The notes: generated by a model not told the origin, from the letters alone. A stretch of 52,230 nt of DNA from Lachnospiraceae bacterium UBA7026 (GCA_002494165.1 DLBH01000049.1:1-52230), one strand, 5' to 3'. Numbered from the stretch's first letter, positions 40,671-49,916 are shown. Numbers and translations: made by a program.

Positions 40671-43600
40671 TCAAGTCTCCTCTACTTCAGGAACAATTAT
40701 TTTAGTGATATCATTTTCTCCAGAAAATACATAACCTTCTTTCTTTTCCATAGGCTTTAGCTGCTCGTCGTAGGACAGGCTTCCACTGGGGCACAGGCTC
40801 AGATCCATCAATGATCCCCCCGATGCCAAAACAGGACCCTGACCTGTAAATATTTTAAATGCCCGGTAGATTTCCAGGCTATTTGTCTGGGCAGGGTCCA
40901 GCAGGCCAAGAAAAACGATGCCTCTGCCCCGACCTTTTTCCCAGATATTTTCCAAAAACCCGTCCATGCCGGTCTCCCCCTGGTAGGCCATCTCCATAAG
41001 CCTCAAAAAACCTGTGATAATGAAAATATAGTAATCATCCTCCCTACATCTCTCAAATCCGGATCTCCTTTGTTGGAAAAGTTCCGTCAATTCTTCAAAA
41101 ATCAGGAGCAGGTCTTCCTCAGTCTGCCCATAGGCCTTAACAGCATCTGCTTCCTTGTATCGGACTAAACATCTGTCCAGGTCCAAAAGTATCAGCTGCA
41201 TCTTTCCGGAATCCTTCAGGACCTCCAGGAAGATCCGCATCATATTAAGACGACCTTTTTCACTTCCAGTCAGGGATATACAGTAAAGCCCGGACAAATC
41301 CAGACCGTAGAGTCTGGCGGTCCGGTCGTCATAGCCAGGGTAGATCCAGGGGCCTCCCTCCCTGCCTTCCTGATCCCGGCAGGCAGAAAGTTCTTCCTGG
41401 AAGTCGTCCCAGGTCAAGGGGTCCGGTACACAGCGGACCCGGTCCGGCATGGGGCCGTTATAGCTTCCTGCCAGTGCCTTTACCTGGTCACAAATAAGCT
41501 GCTTTCTCTCAAAATCATTCGCCTCATTTAGGCAAAGGGCAGTCTGGAACTCCAGGATTCTTTTTCCCAAAAAGGTTATTCCTCTCCCACCGATTCCCGT
41601 TTCAGGCATCACAGGAAGGCTTATACAACCTAAAACCTCCATATAGCCAAACATTTCCTTCATGGACAGACACATCCTGGTCCGGAAATAACCGGCCATG
41701 GCCGGAGGCAGCTCTGCCCCGGATAGCTCCCTTGCTGAAACAAAGAGTAGAAGGCCACAGTTCTCCCCTTCTTTGAGGATCCTCCAGATATACTTCTCAT
41801 AAGCCTGACCAGTCTTGTCCTGGAAATCTCCATAACTGTCAATCAAAAGAAAAACCACTGGCAGCAATCGTCCTTTTTCGTCCCGGTACTGCCGGTAATT
41901 CCCTCCCTGCAGCAGGGCCTGACGGCGGTCAAGCTCTGACAGAAACCACTCCAGAATCCGCCTTGTCTTCTCCTTTTCCTCTGCCTTGGCCAGGCCACCC
42001 AAATGAGGCAGGTCCAGGAAACACTGAAGAGCTCCCCCTCCATAATCGAGAACATAGGCCTGCATCTGAACCGGAGCAAAAGCCTTCATCATGGAAAAAA
42101 GGAAGGTTTGCAAGAGTATACTCTTTCCTGACAGACTGGATCCACAAAGTAACAGATGGCCACATTCCTCCGGATTGATAGTCAGAACCTCCCTCCTTTG
42201 ATTTTCTGGATCATCCATAAGGCCAATCAGGATACCGGCCACAGTTTCAAGACCCGGCTCCTGGTCCTGTGGCGGTTTAGTTCCCAGGTCTTCCCTTATC
42301 AGGTCATCAAGAGACAGACTGGAAGGCAGGGGTTCCATCCAGAGGGACCGGACCGGATAACCTGGTCTTTCCACCCAATTGGCATGAACCAGTTCCAACA
42401 CTGCTTCCAACTGGGTCCGCTGCCGTTTTGGCACCGGTTCCTTCCTATCTTTCCTGCCACAACTTGCCCCGTTTTCCTTTCTGTCGATTTCCTCGGACCT
42501 TCCCTGGCCGGCAGAAAGAGAAAGGGCCATCCCATTGTTACCGATCAGCCTGACAGGGTCTGCCTGGCTGTCTTCTTCAGGAGCCCCGCTCCAGCCAGAT
42601 TGAAAAAGTTCGAACAGCTCGTCATTGCCTACCTGCAGGTAACCCCTGCCGGTCTGGGTGATGCTGGCAGCGTCAACTCTGTGAATCATTTCCATACTAT
42701 CCTGCCTGTCCTGAACCTTAAGACAAATCCTGAATCTCGAATTACTCCAAATATTATCACTGACTGTCCCGGCTGGCTTCTGCGTCGCCAGAATCAAATG
42801 GACTCCCAGGCTCCTTCCTACCTGGGCCACACTGATTAACTCTTTCATAAATTCCGGCTCTTCCTTTTTCAGCTCGGCAAATTCATCAATGATGATAATC
42901 AGGTGGGGCAGAGGAGCTTCCACACAACCCTCATAAAAAAGCTTTGAGTAGCTGTTGATATGATTCACCCCTTCCTGGGAGAAAAGCTTCTGCCTCCTCA
43001 GATTCTCGCTTTTTATGGAAACCAGGGCCCGGGAGATCAGAGACCCGGACAGATTAGATATCGATCCACAAAGGTGAGGCAGGTCTTTGAATAAACCAGC
43101 CATGCCTCCACCCTTGTAATCAATCAGGAAAAAATTCACCTCCTGGGGGCTGTAATTTAAAGCCATAGACAAGATATAAGTCTGCAGCATCTCACTTTTT
43201 CCTGAACCGGTAGTACCGGCAACCAGGCCATGTGGACCATAATAGTTTTCATGAAGATCCAAATATACCAATTGTCCCCCTGTTTTAAGACCGATGGCGG
43301 CCCTCATACTCTCTGAGGCCCGGTTATGGTCCCAGCGGTCACTAACCTGAAGTTCCGCCGCCTTCTCCACACCAAAAAGAGCAAAGAAGGAGACCCTGGT
43401 GGGGATGTCGGCTCCTGTGAGATTCTCCGATACATACATTCTCGTCAATCTTCTGGCAAACCGGGAGCATTTTTTCCGGTCGACCTGATCGTAATCAATC
43501 TTCACCTTTTCCTGGCAGGCTCCCGTCACATCGTACATGCCCCAGAAAGGTTCTGTTTTCTCTACAATCATCCTGCAGGAATTGGGAATCTTCTCCCTCT

Positions 43601-45452
43601 CATCTACGCACCACAGGACTGTCAGCCCCAGATTTGCCGGCTCCTCAAAAATATAATGACCAAGCATCTCCCCCTCCAGGTAATCCGGTTCCAGGATAAA
43701 AAGGATATAATATGGGATAGGGGCCTGACCGGAAACCGGTCTGCCCTCCTGTCTCCCCTCTCCATGACCTGCCCGGTTCTTAAAAATCTGACTAAGCTCA
43801 TAGGCCAGCTCCCTGGCCTCCTCCTTGTTCCCCGCAAGATATCTCCTCTTCAGGCCCTGGTCCCAAAGGTGGGGCAGCCATCGGAAGAAATCCAGTCTGT
43901 CTGCTTCATCCTCCCTACTCATATCATAAAAGAGCGCCAACTTAACTTCTGAATAACAATTCCCTGCGGCAATCTGCATGGCCAGAATACTGATCAGGTC
44001 CACCAGGTCTTTCCGGCTTTCCCCAATCAGCCCAATCTGTCTATAATTGCCCAGGGGGAGGAGGATAGGAAGCTTGGGTATCCTGCGGTAATGCTCACAT
44101 ATTTCCTTCATTTCCCGCCAAAGCTTAGAGTCTGCCCACCTGTAGTCTTCCTTGGGTACAAGAATCCTGCTGGGAAAGGGAATCTCCCCCAATCCCAGCC
44201 TGTGACAAAGAAAATCATCATGGTAGTTATTCCTTGCCCAAAGCAGGGTTGAGGACTCTTCATAATCCATGCAGCTGCCGGCAGAAGGATACCTGGCAAG
44301 GAGAATGTGTCTGGTCATATCATAACGGTTTCTGATCCCTTCTTCCTTGACCGAAAGGTATCTCCTGTAAGTCCTCCCGGCAGCTGCTGTTCTTTTTTTA
44401 TCCTCCCTCTCCATAAGCCGGGCCCCCACCACTGCCCACAGCAGGGTAAAAACCAGAGTCAGTCCGGTCATTACCAGACCCGAATAGGCACTGAGACCCA
44501 GAGTCCTCTGTTCCGTACGCATCGCGTAAAGCATGAACAAACTCCCTCCCAGCATTGGTACCATCATGGAAAGCATGGGGCCTGCCGTCATCAACATGCT
44601 GTCTCTTCTGCCCTCTTCTATCTCCGGAGGCCCTTCAATATTTATGGGCTCTGTCTCAATCTTCTCAATCTTCCTTGGAGCCCTCCGAACTCTGATCCTG
44701 CCGTCTCCCAGAACATCTTCCAGGATGGAGTCTGCCTCAGGCCTTTTGTGGTAAGCCAGCCCGGACCTGTTGTGGGACTCCGGCCGCCATTCCTTCTCCG
44801 CCGACGTCTCCGGGCTCCTTATGGACCCTGACCTGAATGGGTTGTCAACTGCCAGTATGGTCCCTAAAAAATAGATTCTGTAGTCCATGATGACAACGCA
44901 GTCCCCAAAACTCACTTCCTGACTGCCGTTGTAATAATCCCCATTGAGATAATAGCCATTTTTACCCAGGCCCCGGACATACCACTTCTTTGCCCGGCTT
45001 TCAAAAAGCAGATGTCTTCTGGATATTCTTCTATTTCCCTGCAGGCGGACTGAGCATCCCTCATCCCTGCCTAAGACCATCCCTTCTTTCAGAGGACATT
45101 TCCATGAAGGAAGCAGCTTCCGACGGCTGGGATAAAAAAAGATCTCCATTTGTTCCCCGAAAGCTGTCCACAGCATATAGGAGGATACCATTTGCTCCTC
45201 ACTGTTGCTTCCTCTCTTAAAATGAAGGTCAGCAGGCCCTCCTTGCTTTTCCCCTGCCTGTCTTCTCACTGACAGGTCCGGCCCACCCTCCAGAGTCCAG
45301 TGGCCCTCCCTGTTAATCAGGGTCAGCCCTATATCCTTATGAAAACCGAAGCATGTCGCTTCCAGCAGTATGCTGTGATGACAGTTTTTCTGGTCCGGAA
45401 GTAGATAGTCCCTGCAGGCCTTCTGTCCAAATACAGTCATTAAAACATTCAT
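40671..45452 (-). CDS. essC: EssC-type FtsK/SpoIIIE ATPase of type VII secretion
   Basis: A 1593-residue motor protein. It has an N-terminal FHA domain (about 115-195: VLGRDEGCSVRL, RRISRRHLLF, GKNGYYLNGD), two membrane segments (about 288-345) and then three ATPase domains. D1 has Walker A GTTGSGKSEMLQ (about 750), LIDYKGGGMAGLF and LIIIIDEFAEL. D2 has CGSSLSGKSILLQ (about 1107) and YVLDYGGGAL. D3 has only a degenerate GSEKGRLNMM (about 1400). It drives export of WXG100 proteins. I chose the ATG at 45452; its ribosome binding site is weak, and the longer frame needs TTG. The FHA Gly-Arg, Ser-x-x-His and Asn-Gly positions look intact, unlike several characterised EssC proteins. yukD-like, kinase and Ig-like genes follow in one operon. 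Confidence 0.93.
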   Translation of the reverse strand: MNVLMTVFGQKACRDYLLPDQKNCHHSILLEATCFGFHKDIGLTLINREGHWTLEGGPDLSVRRQAGEKQGGPADLHFKRGSNSEEQMVSSYMLWTAFGEQMEIFFYPSRRKLLPSWKCPLKEGMVLGRDEGCSVRLQGNRRISRRHLLFESRAKKWYVRGLGKNGYYLNGDYYNGSQEVSFGDCVVIMDYRIYFLGTILAVDNPFRSGSIRSPETSAEKEWRPESHNRSGLAYHKRPEADSILEDVLGDGRIRVRRAPRKIEKIETEPINIEGPPEIEEGRRDSMLMTAGPMLSMMVPMLGGSLFMLYAMRTEQRTLGLSAYSGLVMTGLTLVFTLLWAVVGARLMEREDKKRTAAAGRTYRRYLSVKEEGIRNRYDMTRHILLARYPSAGSCMDYEESSTLLWARNNYHDDFLCHRLGLGEIPFPSRILVPKEDYRWADSKLWREMKEICEHYRRIPKLPILLPLGNYRQIGLIGESRKDLVDLISILAMQIAAGNCYSEVKLALFYDMSREDEADRLDFFRWLPHLWDQGLKRRYLAGNKEEARELAYELSQIFKNRAGHGEGRQEGRPVSGQAPIPYYILFILEPDYLEGEMLGHYIFEEPANLGLTVLWCVDEREKIPNSCRMIVEKTEPFWGMYDVTGACQEKVKIDYDQVDRKKCSRFARRLTRMYVSENLTGADIPTRVSFFALFGVEKAAELQVSDRWDHNRASESMRAAIGLKTGGQLVYLDLHENYYGPHGLVAGTTGSGKSEMLQTYILSMALNYSPQEVNFFLIDYKGGGMAGLFKDLPHLCGSISNLSGSLISRALVSIKSENLRRQKLFSQEGVNHINSYSKLFYEGCVEAPLPHLIIIIDEFAELKKEEPEFMKELISVAQVGRSLGVHLILATQKPAGTVSDNIWSNSRFRICLKVQDRQDSMEMIHRVDAASITQTGRGYLQVGNDELFELFQSGWSGAPEEDSQADPVRLIGNNGMALSLSAGQGRSEEIDRKENGASCGRKDRKEPVPKRQRTQLEAVLELVHANWVERPGYPVRSLWMEPLPSSLSLDDLIREDLGTKPPQDQEPGLETVAGILIGLMDDPENQRREVLTINPEECGHLLLCGSSLSGKSILLQTFLFSMMKAFAPVQMQAYVLDYGGGALQCFLDLPHLGGLAKAEEKEKTRRILEWFLSELDRRQALLQGGNYRQYRDEKGRLLPVVFLLIDSYGDFQDKTGQAYEKYIWRILKEGENCGLLLFVSARELSGAELPPAMAGYFRTRMCLSMKEMFGYMEVLGCISLPVMPETGIGGRGITFLGKRILEFQTALCLNEANDFERKQLICDQVKALAGSYNGPMPDRVRCVPDPLTWDDFQEELSACRDQEGREGGPWIYPGYDDRTARLYGLDLSGLYCISLTGSEKGRLNMMRIFLEVLKDSGKMQLILLDLDRCLVRYKEADAVKAYGQTEEDLLLIFEELTELFQQRRSGFERCREDDYYIFIITGFLRLMEMAYQGETGMDGFLENIWEKGRGRGIVFLGLLDPAQTNSLEIYRAFKIFTGQGPVLASGGSLMDLSLCPSGSLSYDEQLKPMEKKEGYVFSGENDITKIIVPEVEET

Positions 45453-45510
45453 ATATACCCAGCCCCTGCCCAAATTTTCAAAACAATCCTTTCATTTGTC
45501 TCCGTAAAAA

Positions 45511-45519
45511 TGCTATACT
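45511..45519 (+). promoter_or_regulatory. Extended -10 promoter for the yejK/ndpA-like gene
   Basis: TGCTATACT on the plus strand, about 75 nt before the ATG at 45597. No good -35 box. The essC promoter on the opposite strand must lie in the same 144-bp spacer but was not recognised. Confidence 0.45.
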
Positions 45520-45596
45520 TGAAGCTATCGGCAGCTGATGCCGGCGGACGGGCCTGTTTGAGCGCAGGTCAATACTACAATTGAAAGGAAAACACT

Positions 45597-46706
45597 ATGC
45601 CATCTAAAGATGATATTATTATCAGGAAATCAATTCTTCATGTTTTAGATACTGACCGAGGAGACTGTATCCTCTCCAACACCCTCCTTGACCCCGGCCC
45701 GGACCTCTATGAATTCATACGCAACCATATATTCCGGATCTTCTCTAGCGATGACACCAAGGACTGTGAATTCAACAAGGATGCCTCACCGGTCTATTCC
45801 ATCTTAGAAGAGTGGGACGAGGAGAACCCCGATTCCTTCATAGCTACCAGCCAGGCCATAGCCAACAAGCTCTATGTCTCCATGGGTGAATGCCTCGATG
45901 TTCCCCCAGCCGACCTGCTTTTTGTCTCTTTTCAGGCAGAAGGCAGAAAATATCTTGCCCTTTTGAAAATGAATTACAGGGAAAGCTATACCCATCAAGT
46001 ATCTGTCAATGAAGTCATGACCGATGGGGATATCATCCCGGCAGAAGACTCCCGGGAAACATTCCCCTCCGACCCGGAGGCGGATGACCAGCCCGTGACT
46101 GCTCTGATTCAGGCTGGAATCGTCAAATATAAATCCATCCTTCCGGGGGCTTCCATGCGACTGCCGGAGGCCATGATTATCGATCTGGAATCTTTCCATA
46201 TCAAGCTTCTGGAAAAACGGTTTGAGTTCAATGGCGAGAAAATCAATTATCTTTCCGAAAGATTCCTGGTCTGCAGCACAGACCTTCCTCCCAAGCAGAA
46301 GCTCAACATCCTCACCCGGGTCATCAACGACATATCCAATAAATATGACGGTGCAGATTTCAAGGTAAAGATGGATACCAAGAGTGCCCTGGAGCAGGAA
46401 TATATAGAACAGCAGGCCTTCGATGTGGAAGAAATCGGTCAGAAGCTTTTTGGGACAAGCCCTGAGAAAAAATCCGAATTCGATGAGTCCATGGAAAAGT
46501 ATAACCTACAGTTCGACCGTTTCTCTGTAACCAATGACACGACTGTCAAAAAGCTGAAAAAGCAGGTTCTCATTACTGATACAGGCATTGAAATCTCTGT
46601 TCCCATGGAAACCTATAACAAGCTGGCAGACTTCGAAGTCCAGACTGATGTAAGCGGAAAGACCAGGATCATCATCAGCAATATAAACGATCTGATCCTT
46701 AAATAG
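45597..46706 (+). CDS. Nucleoid-associated protein, YejK/NdpA family
   Basis: A 369-residue protein with the layout of the 37-kDa nucleoid-associated family: an N-terminal region IIIRKSILHVLDTDRGDCIL, then PADLLFVSFQAEGRKYLALL, KMNYRESYTHQV and IIDLESFHIKLLEKRF, and a C-terminal helical and beta region ending in DVSGKTRIIISNINDLI. The family binds DNA; the precise role is unknown, and some members protect against or serve mobile elements. It has its own promoter and AAAGGAA site and is divergent from essC. No link to the T7SS is established. Confidence 0.8.
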   Translation: MPSKDDIIIRKSILHVLDTDRGDCILSNTLLDPGPDLYEFIRNHIFRIFSSDDTKDCEFNKDASPVYSILEEWDEENPDSFIATSQAIANKLYVSMGECLDVPPADLLFVSFQAEGRKYLALLKMNYRESYTHQVSVNEVMTDGDIIPAEDSRETFPSDPEADDQPVTALIQAGIVKYKSILPGASMRLPEAMIIDLESFHIKLLEKRFEFNGEKINYLSERFLVCSTDLPPKQKLNILTRVINDISNKYDGADFKVKMDTKSALEQEYIEQQAFDVEEIGQKLFGTSPEKKSEFDESMEKYNLQFDRFSVTNDTTVKKLKKQVLITDTGIEISVPMETYNKLADFEVQTDVSGKTRIIISNINDLILK

Positions 46707-47060
46707 GCCACTCTCTATATGGCTTCTTCCAGCCTATCTCTTCTGGCTTACAATGCCAGGAAGCAGGCCCGAAAAAAAAATATATATGTGTGTTTTTCTA
46801 TATATACTTCCTATATATCCTGCTTTATATCCTGCCCATATACATGTCATGAGCAAACAGGCAGCCTTCCCCCTTATACAGGATTACAGATGCGGGATTA
46901 GGGATACAAAAATGGAGAGAAAAAGACCCCATGTACTCAGATAATTCTTTTATCTTTAGTACATGGGGTCCTATTATGATTCATTGTATCAACTGAAATC
47001 CCGGCTTCTTTTCAAAAAGGCCTCGTGACTAGCTCCTGTCAGAAAACACCCTGGGAGTAA
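46707..47060. other. 354-bp convergent spacer between yejK-like and CoA-transferase genes
   Basis: No gene seen. It contains TATATATCCTG-type short repeats (about 46780-46850) and a strong terminator at 46925-46970 that serves the CoA-transferase gene on the minus strand and probably the plus-strand gene too. Confidence 0.75.
46925..46970 (-). terminator. Strong bidirectional-type terminator of the CoA-transferase gene
   Basis: GACCCCATGTACT (46925-46937) and AGTACATGGGGTC (46958-46970) form a perfect 13-bp stem with a 20-nt loop. The minus strand continues into TTTTT, which fits termination of the gene ending at 47061; the plus strand lacks a clean U-run. Confidence 0.88.
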
Positions 47061-48401
47061 TTATTTGTTGGATCTTCTCCAAATGTTCATCTTCTCTGCT
47101 TCCTTGATTAACTCATCCCTGAAATCCGGATGGGCGATGCTGATCAAGGCCTCAGCCCGCTGCCATGTGGACTTACCTTTGAGGCAAACTTTACCAAACT
47201 CTGTAACAACATAGTGGGTATTAGCACGGGTATCTGTAACGATGGAGCCGCCGGCCAGTGTCGGACGGATCCTGGACTGGAGCTTTCCATCCTTGGACTT
47301 AAAGGTTGAGGAACAGCAGATAAAACTCTTTCCACCCTTTGAAAGGTAAGCACCGATTACAAAGTCGAGCTGTCCACCGGCACCGCTGATCTGCCTGAGC
47401 CCTGCACTCTCAGCATTAACCTGACCGAAAAGGTCGATATCAACCGCATTATTGATAGAAATAAAGTTATCAATTTTCTCCACAGTTTTTGAACTGTTGG
47501 TATAGTCCACCGGAGCACTCATACACTCTGGATTATTATCCAGGTAATCATACATCTTCTTGCTGCCTGCGCCGAAAGCATATACCTGGCGGCCGCGGTC
47601 AATATTCTTCTTGGAACCATTAATCTTACCTGCCTTGGCAATATCTACGAAAGCATCCACATACATCTCGGTATGTACTCCAAGATCCTTAAGGTCAGAT
47701 TCCGCGATCATGGATCCTACTGTATTGGGCATGCCGCCGATGCCGAGCTGCAGGCAGGCGCCGTTAGGAATCTCTTCCACAATCAACTGGGCTACTGCTT
47801 TATCAACATCAGTGGGAGGTGCGCCGGCACCCATCTCGGCGATGGCCGGATTGTCACCCTCTACAATATAATCAACATCGGAAATATGAATTCCTTCTTC
47901 ATAACCGCCAAGACAACGAGGCATATTCTCGTTAATCTCGACAACAACAACGTCAGCAACTTCGCAGACTGCCTTCATATGGGAGGCATTAGGTCCAAAG
48001 TTAAAGTAGCCATGCTTATCCATAGGTGTAGTAACAAAATAAGCCACGTCCAAATGCTTAATGTTCTCTCTGTAATACATGGGAAGCTCAGAATACTTAA
48101 CTGAAGCATAATATGCCAAGCCGCTCTTTACAGCCTTTCTCTCAATACCGCTCATATGCCAGGAGTTCCAGGTGAAATGGTCAGCCGCGTTCTCCACCTT
48201 AAAGATCTCCGGTGTCCACATGAGGATACCACCTCTGAAATTAACATTCTCCAACTCATCAGCTCTGGCTGCCAGGGCACGGTCAATAGCTACCGGTGTT
48301 CCGGTTGTCCAACCATAGTCTACCCAGTCTCCGGACTTAACAATCTTTGCCGCTTCTTCTGCCGTAATCAGCTTGTTGGCGTAATCTTTAATGAAACTCA
48401 T
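47061..48401 (-). CDS. but: Butyryl-CoA:acetate CoA-transferase (4-hydroxybutyrate CoA-transferase family)
   Basis: A 446-residue CoA-transferase. [13 protein letters not shown] (about 200-212), [12 protein letters not shown] with the likely catalytic Glu (about 243), [18 protein letters not shown] and [20 protein letters not shown] (about 339-358) match the But-type enzymes of gut butyrate producers. It moves CoA from butyryl-CoA to acetate and so ends butyrate fermentation; related enzymes use 4-hydroxybutyrate, so exact substrate is inferred, helped by etfBA nearby. The ATG at 48401 follows AAGGAGGG by 6 nt. It is monocistronic, with its own promoter (48502-48530) and terminator (46925-46970). 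Confidence 0.88.
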   Translation of the reverse strand: MSFIKDYANKLITAEEAAKIVKSGDWVDYGWTTGTPVAIDRALAARADELENVNFRGGILMWTPEIFKVENAADHFTWNSWHMSGIERKAVKSGLAYYASVKYSELPMYYRENIKHLDVAYFVTTPMDKHGYFNFGPNASHMKAVCEVADVVVVEINENMPRCLGGYEEGIHISDVDYIVEGDNPAIAEMGAGAPPTDVDKAVAQLIVEEIPNGACLQLGIGGMPNTVGSMIAESDLKDLGVHTEMYVDAFVDIAKAGKINGSKKNIDRGRQVYAFGAGSKKMYDYLDNNPECMSAPVDYTNSSKTVEKIDNFISINNAVDIDLFGQVNAESAGLRQISGAGGQLDFVIGAYLSKGGKSFICCSSTFKSKDGKLQSRIRPTLAGGSIVTDTRANTHYVVTEFGKVCLKGKSTWQRAEALISIAHPDFRDELIKEAEKMNIWRRSNK

Positions 48402-48501
48402 GTGTTCCCTCCTTACTTTTGTCAATACCTGTATACTGATTGAAAAGTGTACCTTCTCTACTATCTGGACAAAATCTTGTTAAAAAAATATCATAATGTC
48501 A

Positions 48502-48530
48502 TTCTACCATCTATTCATCTGAAGGTCAAC
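48502..48530 (-). promoter_or_regulatory. Strong promoter for the butyryl-CoA transferase gene
   Basis: Minus strand TTGACC, exactly 17-nt spacer, TAGAAT, with TG one base before the -10 box. The expected start near 48495 gives a 94-nt leader. It is the best promoter match in the window and fits a highly expressed fermentation gene. Confidence 0.8.
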
Positions 48531-48564
48531 TAATTTCAGAGCAAACCTGCATAATAAGATTCCA

Positions 48565-49293
48565 TCAGGCGGCAATACTTCTTATGGATAATTCCAGGTC
48601 TCTCTTATATTTACGTGAAAAAGGTATCCGGCTCTGATCTTCCATAAAAATAGTGGATAAGGACCAGTTAATCCGGTCTACCCAAAGAGTATTAATAATT
48701 ATACTCCTGTGGCATCTGACAAAACAAGGTGGAAGCTTTTCCTTAATCTCTTTCAGGTAACCCCAGAAAAGAATTTCTCTGGCTTTACTCTTCAACAATA
48801 TCTTTTTATCTCTTGCTTCAAAGTAATATATCTCCCTGGTCGGTACATAGATCGTCTCATCCCCCTGTCGGGCGGCGAACCTCAAGGTGTGCAATTCCTC
48901 AAACCGCTCTTCATAGATGCTGTTAATCAACTTTTTAATGGTCTTTGAAAACCGTTCCTGGCCATAGGGAAATAATACTAATTCAGAAGGCATAATGATA
49001 CTGTTCACATAGACTTCAGGAGAAAGATCCCTGGCCGCCATGAGCAAAAGCCTGGCCTCCGGTGAAGCCTGTCTGAGAGAATAAAGAGATGGGATATCCC
49101 CCTGCTTATCAATATGGTAAATGATGAGATCAAAACAAGGGCAAGGCCCGGACATTCCGTCTTGACCAGAGAAATCTCTGAAGGAAGTGACCATCAGCCT
49201 CTCCTCCCCGCGCAGAGCCGTGATATCACTACACAGCTTTTTTATCTGCTGCTCCTCTGCCGGATATTTACACTTTATAAATATACTTATCAT
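48565..49293 (-). CDS. LytTR-type transcription regulator with a degenerate receiver domain
   Basis: A 242-residue protein. The C-terminal 105 residues are a LytTR DNA-binding domain: VPTREIYYFEARDKKILLKS, FWGYLKEIKEKLPPCFVRCH, RSIIINTLWVDRIN and IPFSRKYKRDLE. The N-terminal part has receiver-like strands, but the phosphorylation Asp is replaced by His (FDLIIYHIDKQ) and the usual Lys before Pro is Phe (VLFPYG), so it is probably not phosphorylated. No histidine kinase is nearby. The ATG at 49293 has AAGGAG six nt upstream; a TTG just before it is not needed. It is downstream of the two WXG100 genes in the same orientation, so it may be co-transcribed with them. Confidence 0.85.
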   Translation of the reverse strand: MISIFIKCKYPAEEQQIKKLCSDITALRGEERLMVTSFRDFSGQDGMSGPCPCFDLIIYHIDKQGDIPSLYSLRQASPEARLLLMAARDLSPEVYVNSIIMPSELVLFPYGQERFSKTIKKLINSIYEERFEELHTLRFAARQGDETIYVPTREIYYFEARDKKILLKSKAREILFWGYLKEIKEKLPPCFVRCHRSIIINTLWVDRINWSLSTIFMEDQSRIPFSRKYKRDLELSIRSIAA

Positions 49294-49601
49294 CAAAATC
49301 TCCTTATCTTTTCCATATCAGATCCAGGCCCCTGACTGCCCGGAACTATGTGGCCGCATCAATCTTCTGCAGCCTGCAGTCATGTCGCTGGCCCTGGAGC
49401 AAAACCTCATCCTCAAACAGCCTGACTGATGTTCTGACTGTAAAACATTATTCCTCAGCAGCCTTGTCATCTTTCTGACTTCAAAGCATTATTCCTCAGC
49501 AGCCTTGCCATCTTTCTGACTTCAAAGCATTATTCCTCAGCAACCTTGTCGTCTTTCTGACTTCAAAGTATTATTCCTCAGCAGCCTTGTCGCAGCTTTG
49601 A
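49294..49601 (-). other. 308-bp spacer between the WXG100 gene and the LytTR gene
   Basis: No gene seen. About half is a 41-bp tandem repeat next to the WXG100 stop codon; the rest is unique sequence with the LytTR ribosome binding site. No terminator was found. Confidence 0.75.
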
Positions 49602-49651
49602 CTAAAGGACATTATTTCTCAGAGACTGGGCAGCAGCTCTTGTCTGGTCTT
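49447..49651 (-). repeat. 41-bp tandem repeat whose last copy is the WXG100 gene 3' end
   Basis: ATTATTCCTCAGCAGCCTTG-like units begin at 49447, 49488, 49529 and 49570, exactly 41 bp apart. The next expected start, 49611, is ATTATTTCTCAGAGACTGGG, which is the coding 3' end of the WXG100 gene ending at 49602; its stop codon (49602-49604) also falls in the repeat at GACTAAAGG versus GACTTCAAAG. The spacer copies are more alike than the gene copy. Confidence 0.96.
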
Positions 49652-49916
49652 CCGTAGTCCTGTACTGGTCTGCTATGGTATTAAGATGACTCACCTGCTC
49701 ATTGATCATCTTGCACATCTTTGCAATATCTGTATCCAATCCTTTAAACTTGGAAATATAGGTCTGACTGGCTTCGCTGCTCCAGACAGCCGTGCTGATT
49801 CCTGTAATCACCGAAATCATCTCCTGGGCTGTCTTACGTATATCATTACCAATCTGCTGATAGCTGGCTGCCGTCGATTTCAGTTTTTCCGGAGTTACCT
49901 TAATTCTGTCGCTCAT
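49602..49916 (-). CDS. WXG100-family T7SS protein (WSS variant)
   Basis: A 104-residue all-helical protein: a helix at about 5-40 (LKSTAASYQQIGNDIRKTAQ), the turn TAVWSSEASQTY at about 42-53 in place of Trp-x-Gly, and a second helix ending NTIADQYRTTEDQTRAAAQS. Size and the central Trp turn mark the WXG100 family, the helical-hairpin cargo of T7SS, though Gly is replaced by Ser. It starts 12 nt after the second WXG100 gene, so the pair are co-expressed and may form a heterodimer. The LytTR gene follows across a 41-bp repeat array seeded from this gene's own 3' end. Confidence 0.88.
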   Translation of the reverse strand: MSDRIKVTPEKLKSTAASYQQIGNDIRKTAQEMISVITGISTAVWSSEASQTYISKFKGLDTDIAKMCKMINEQVSHLNTIADQYRTTEDQTRAAAQSLRNNVL

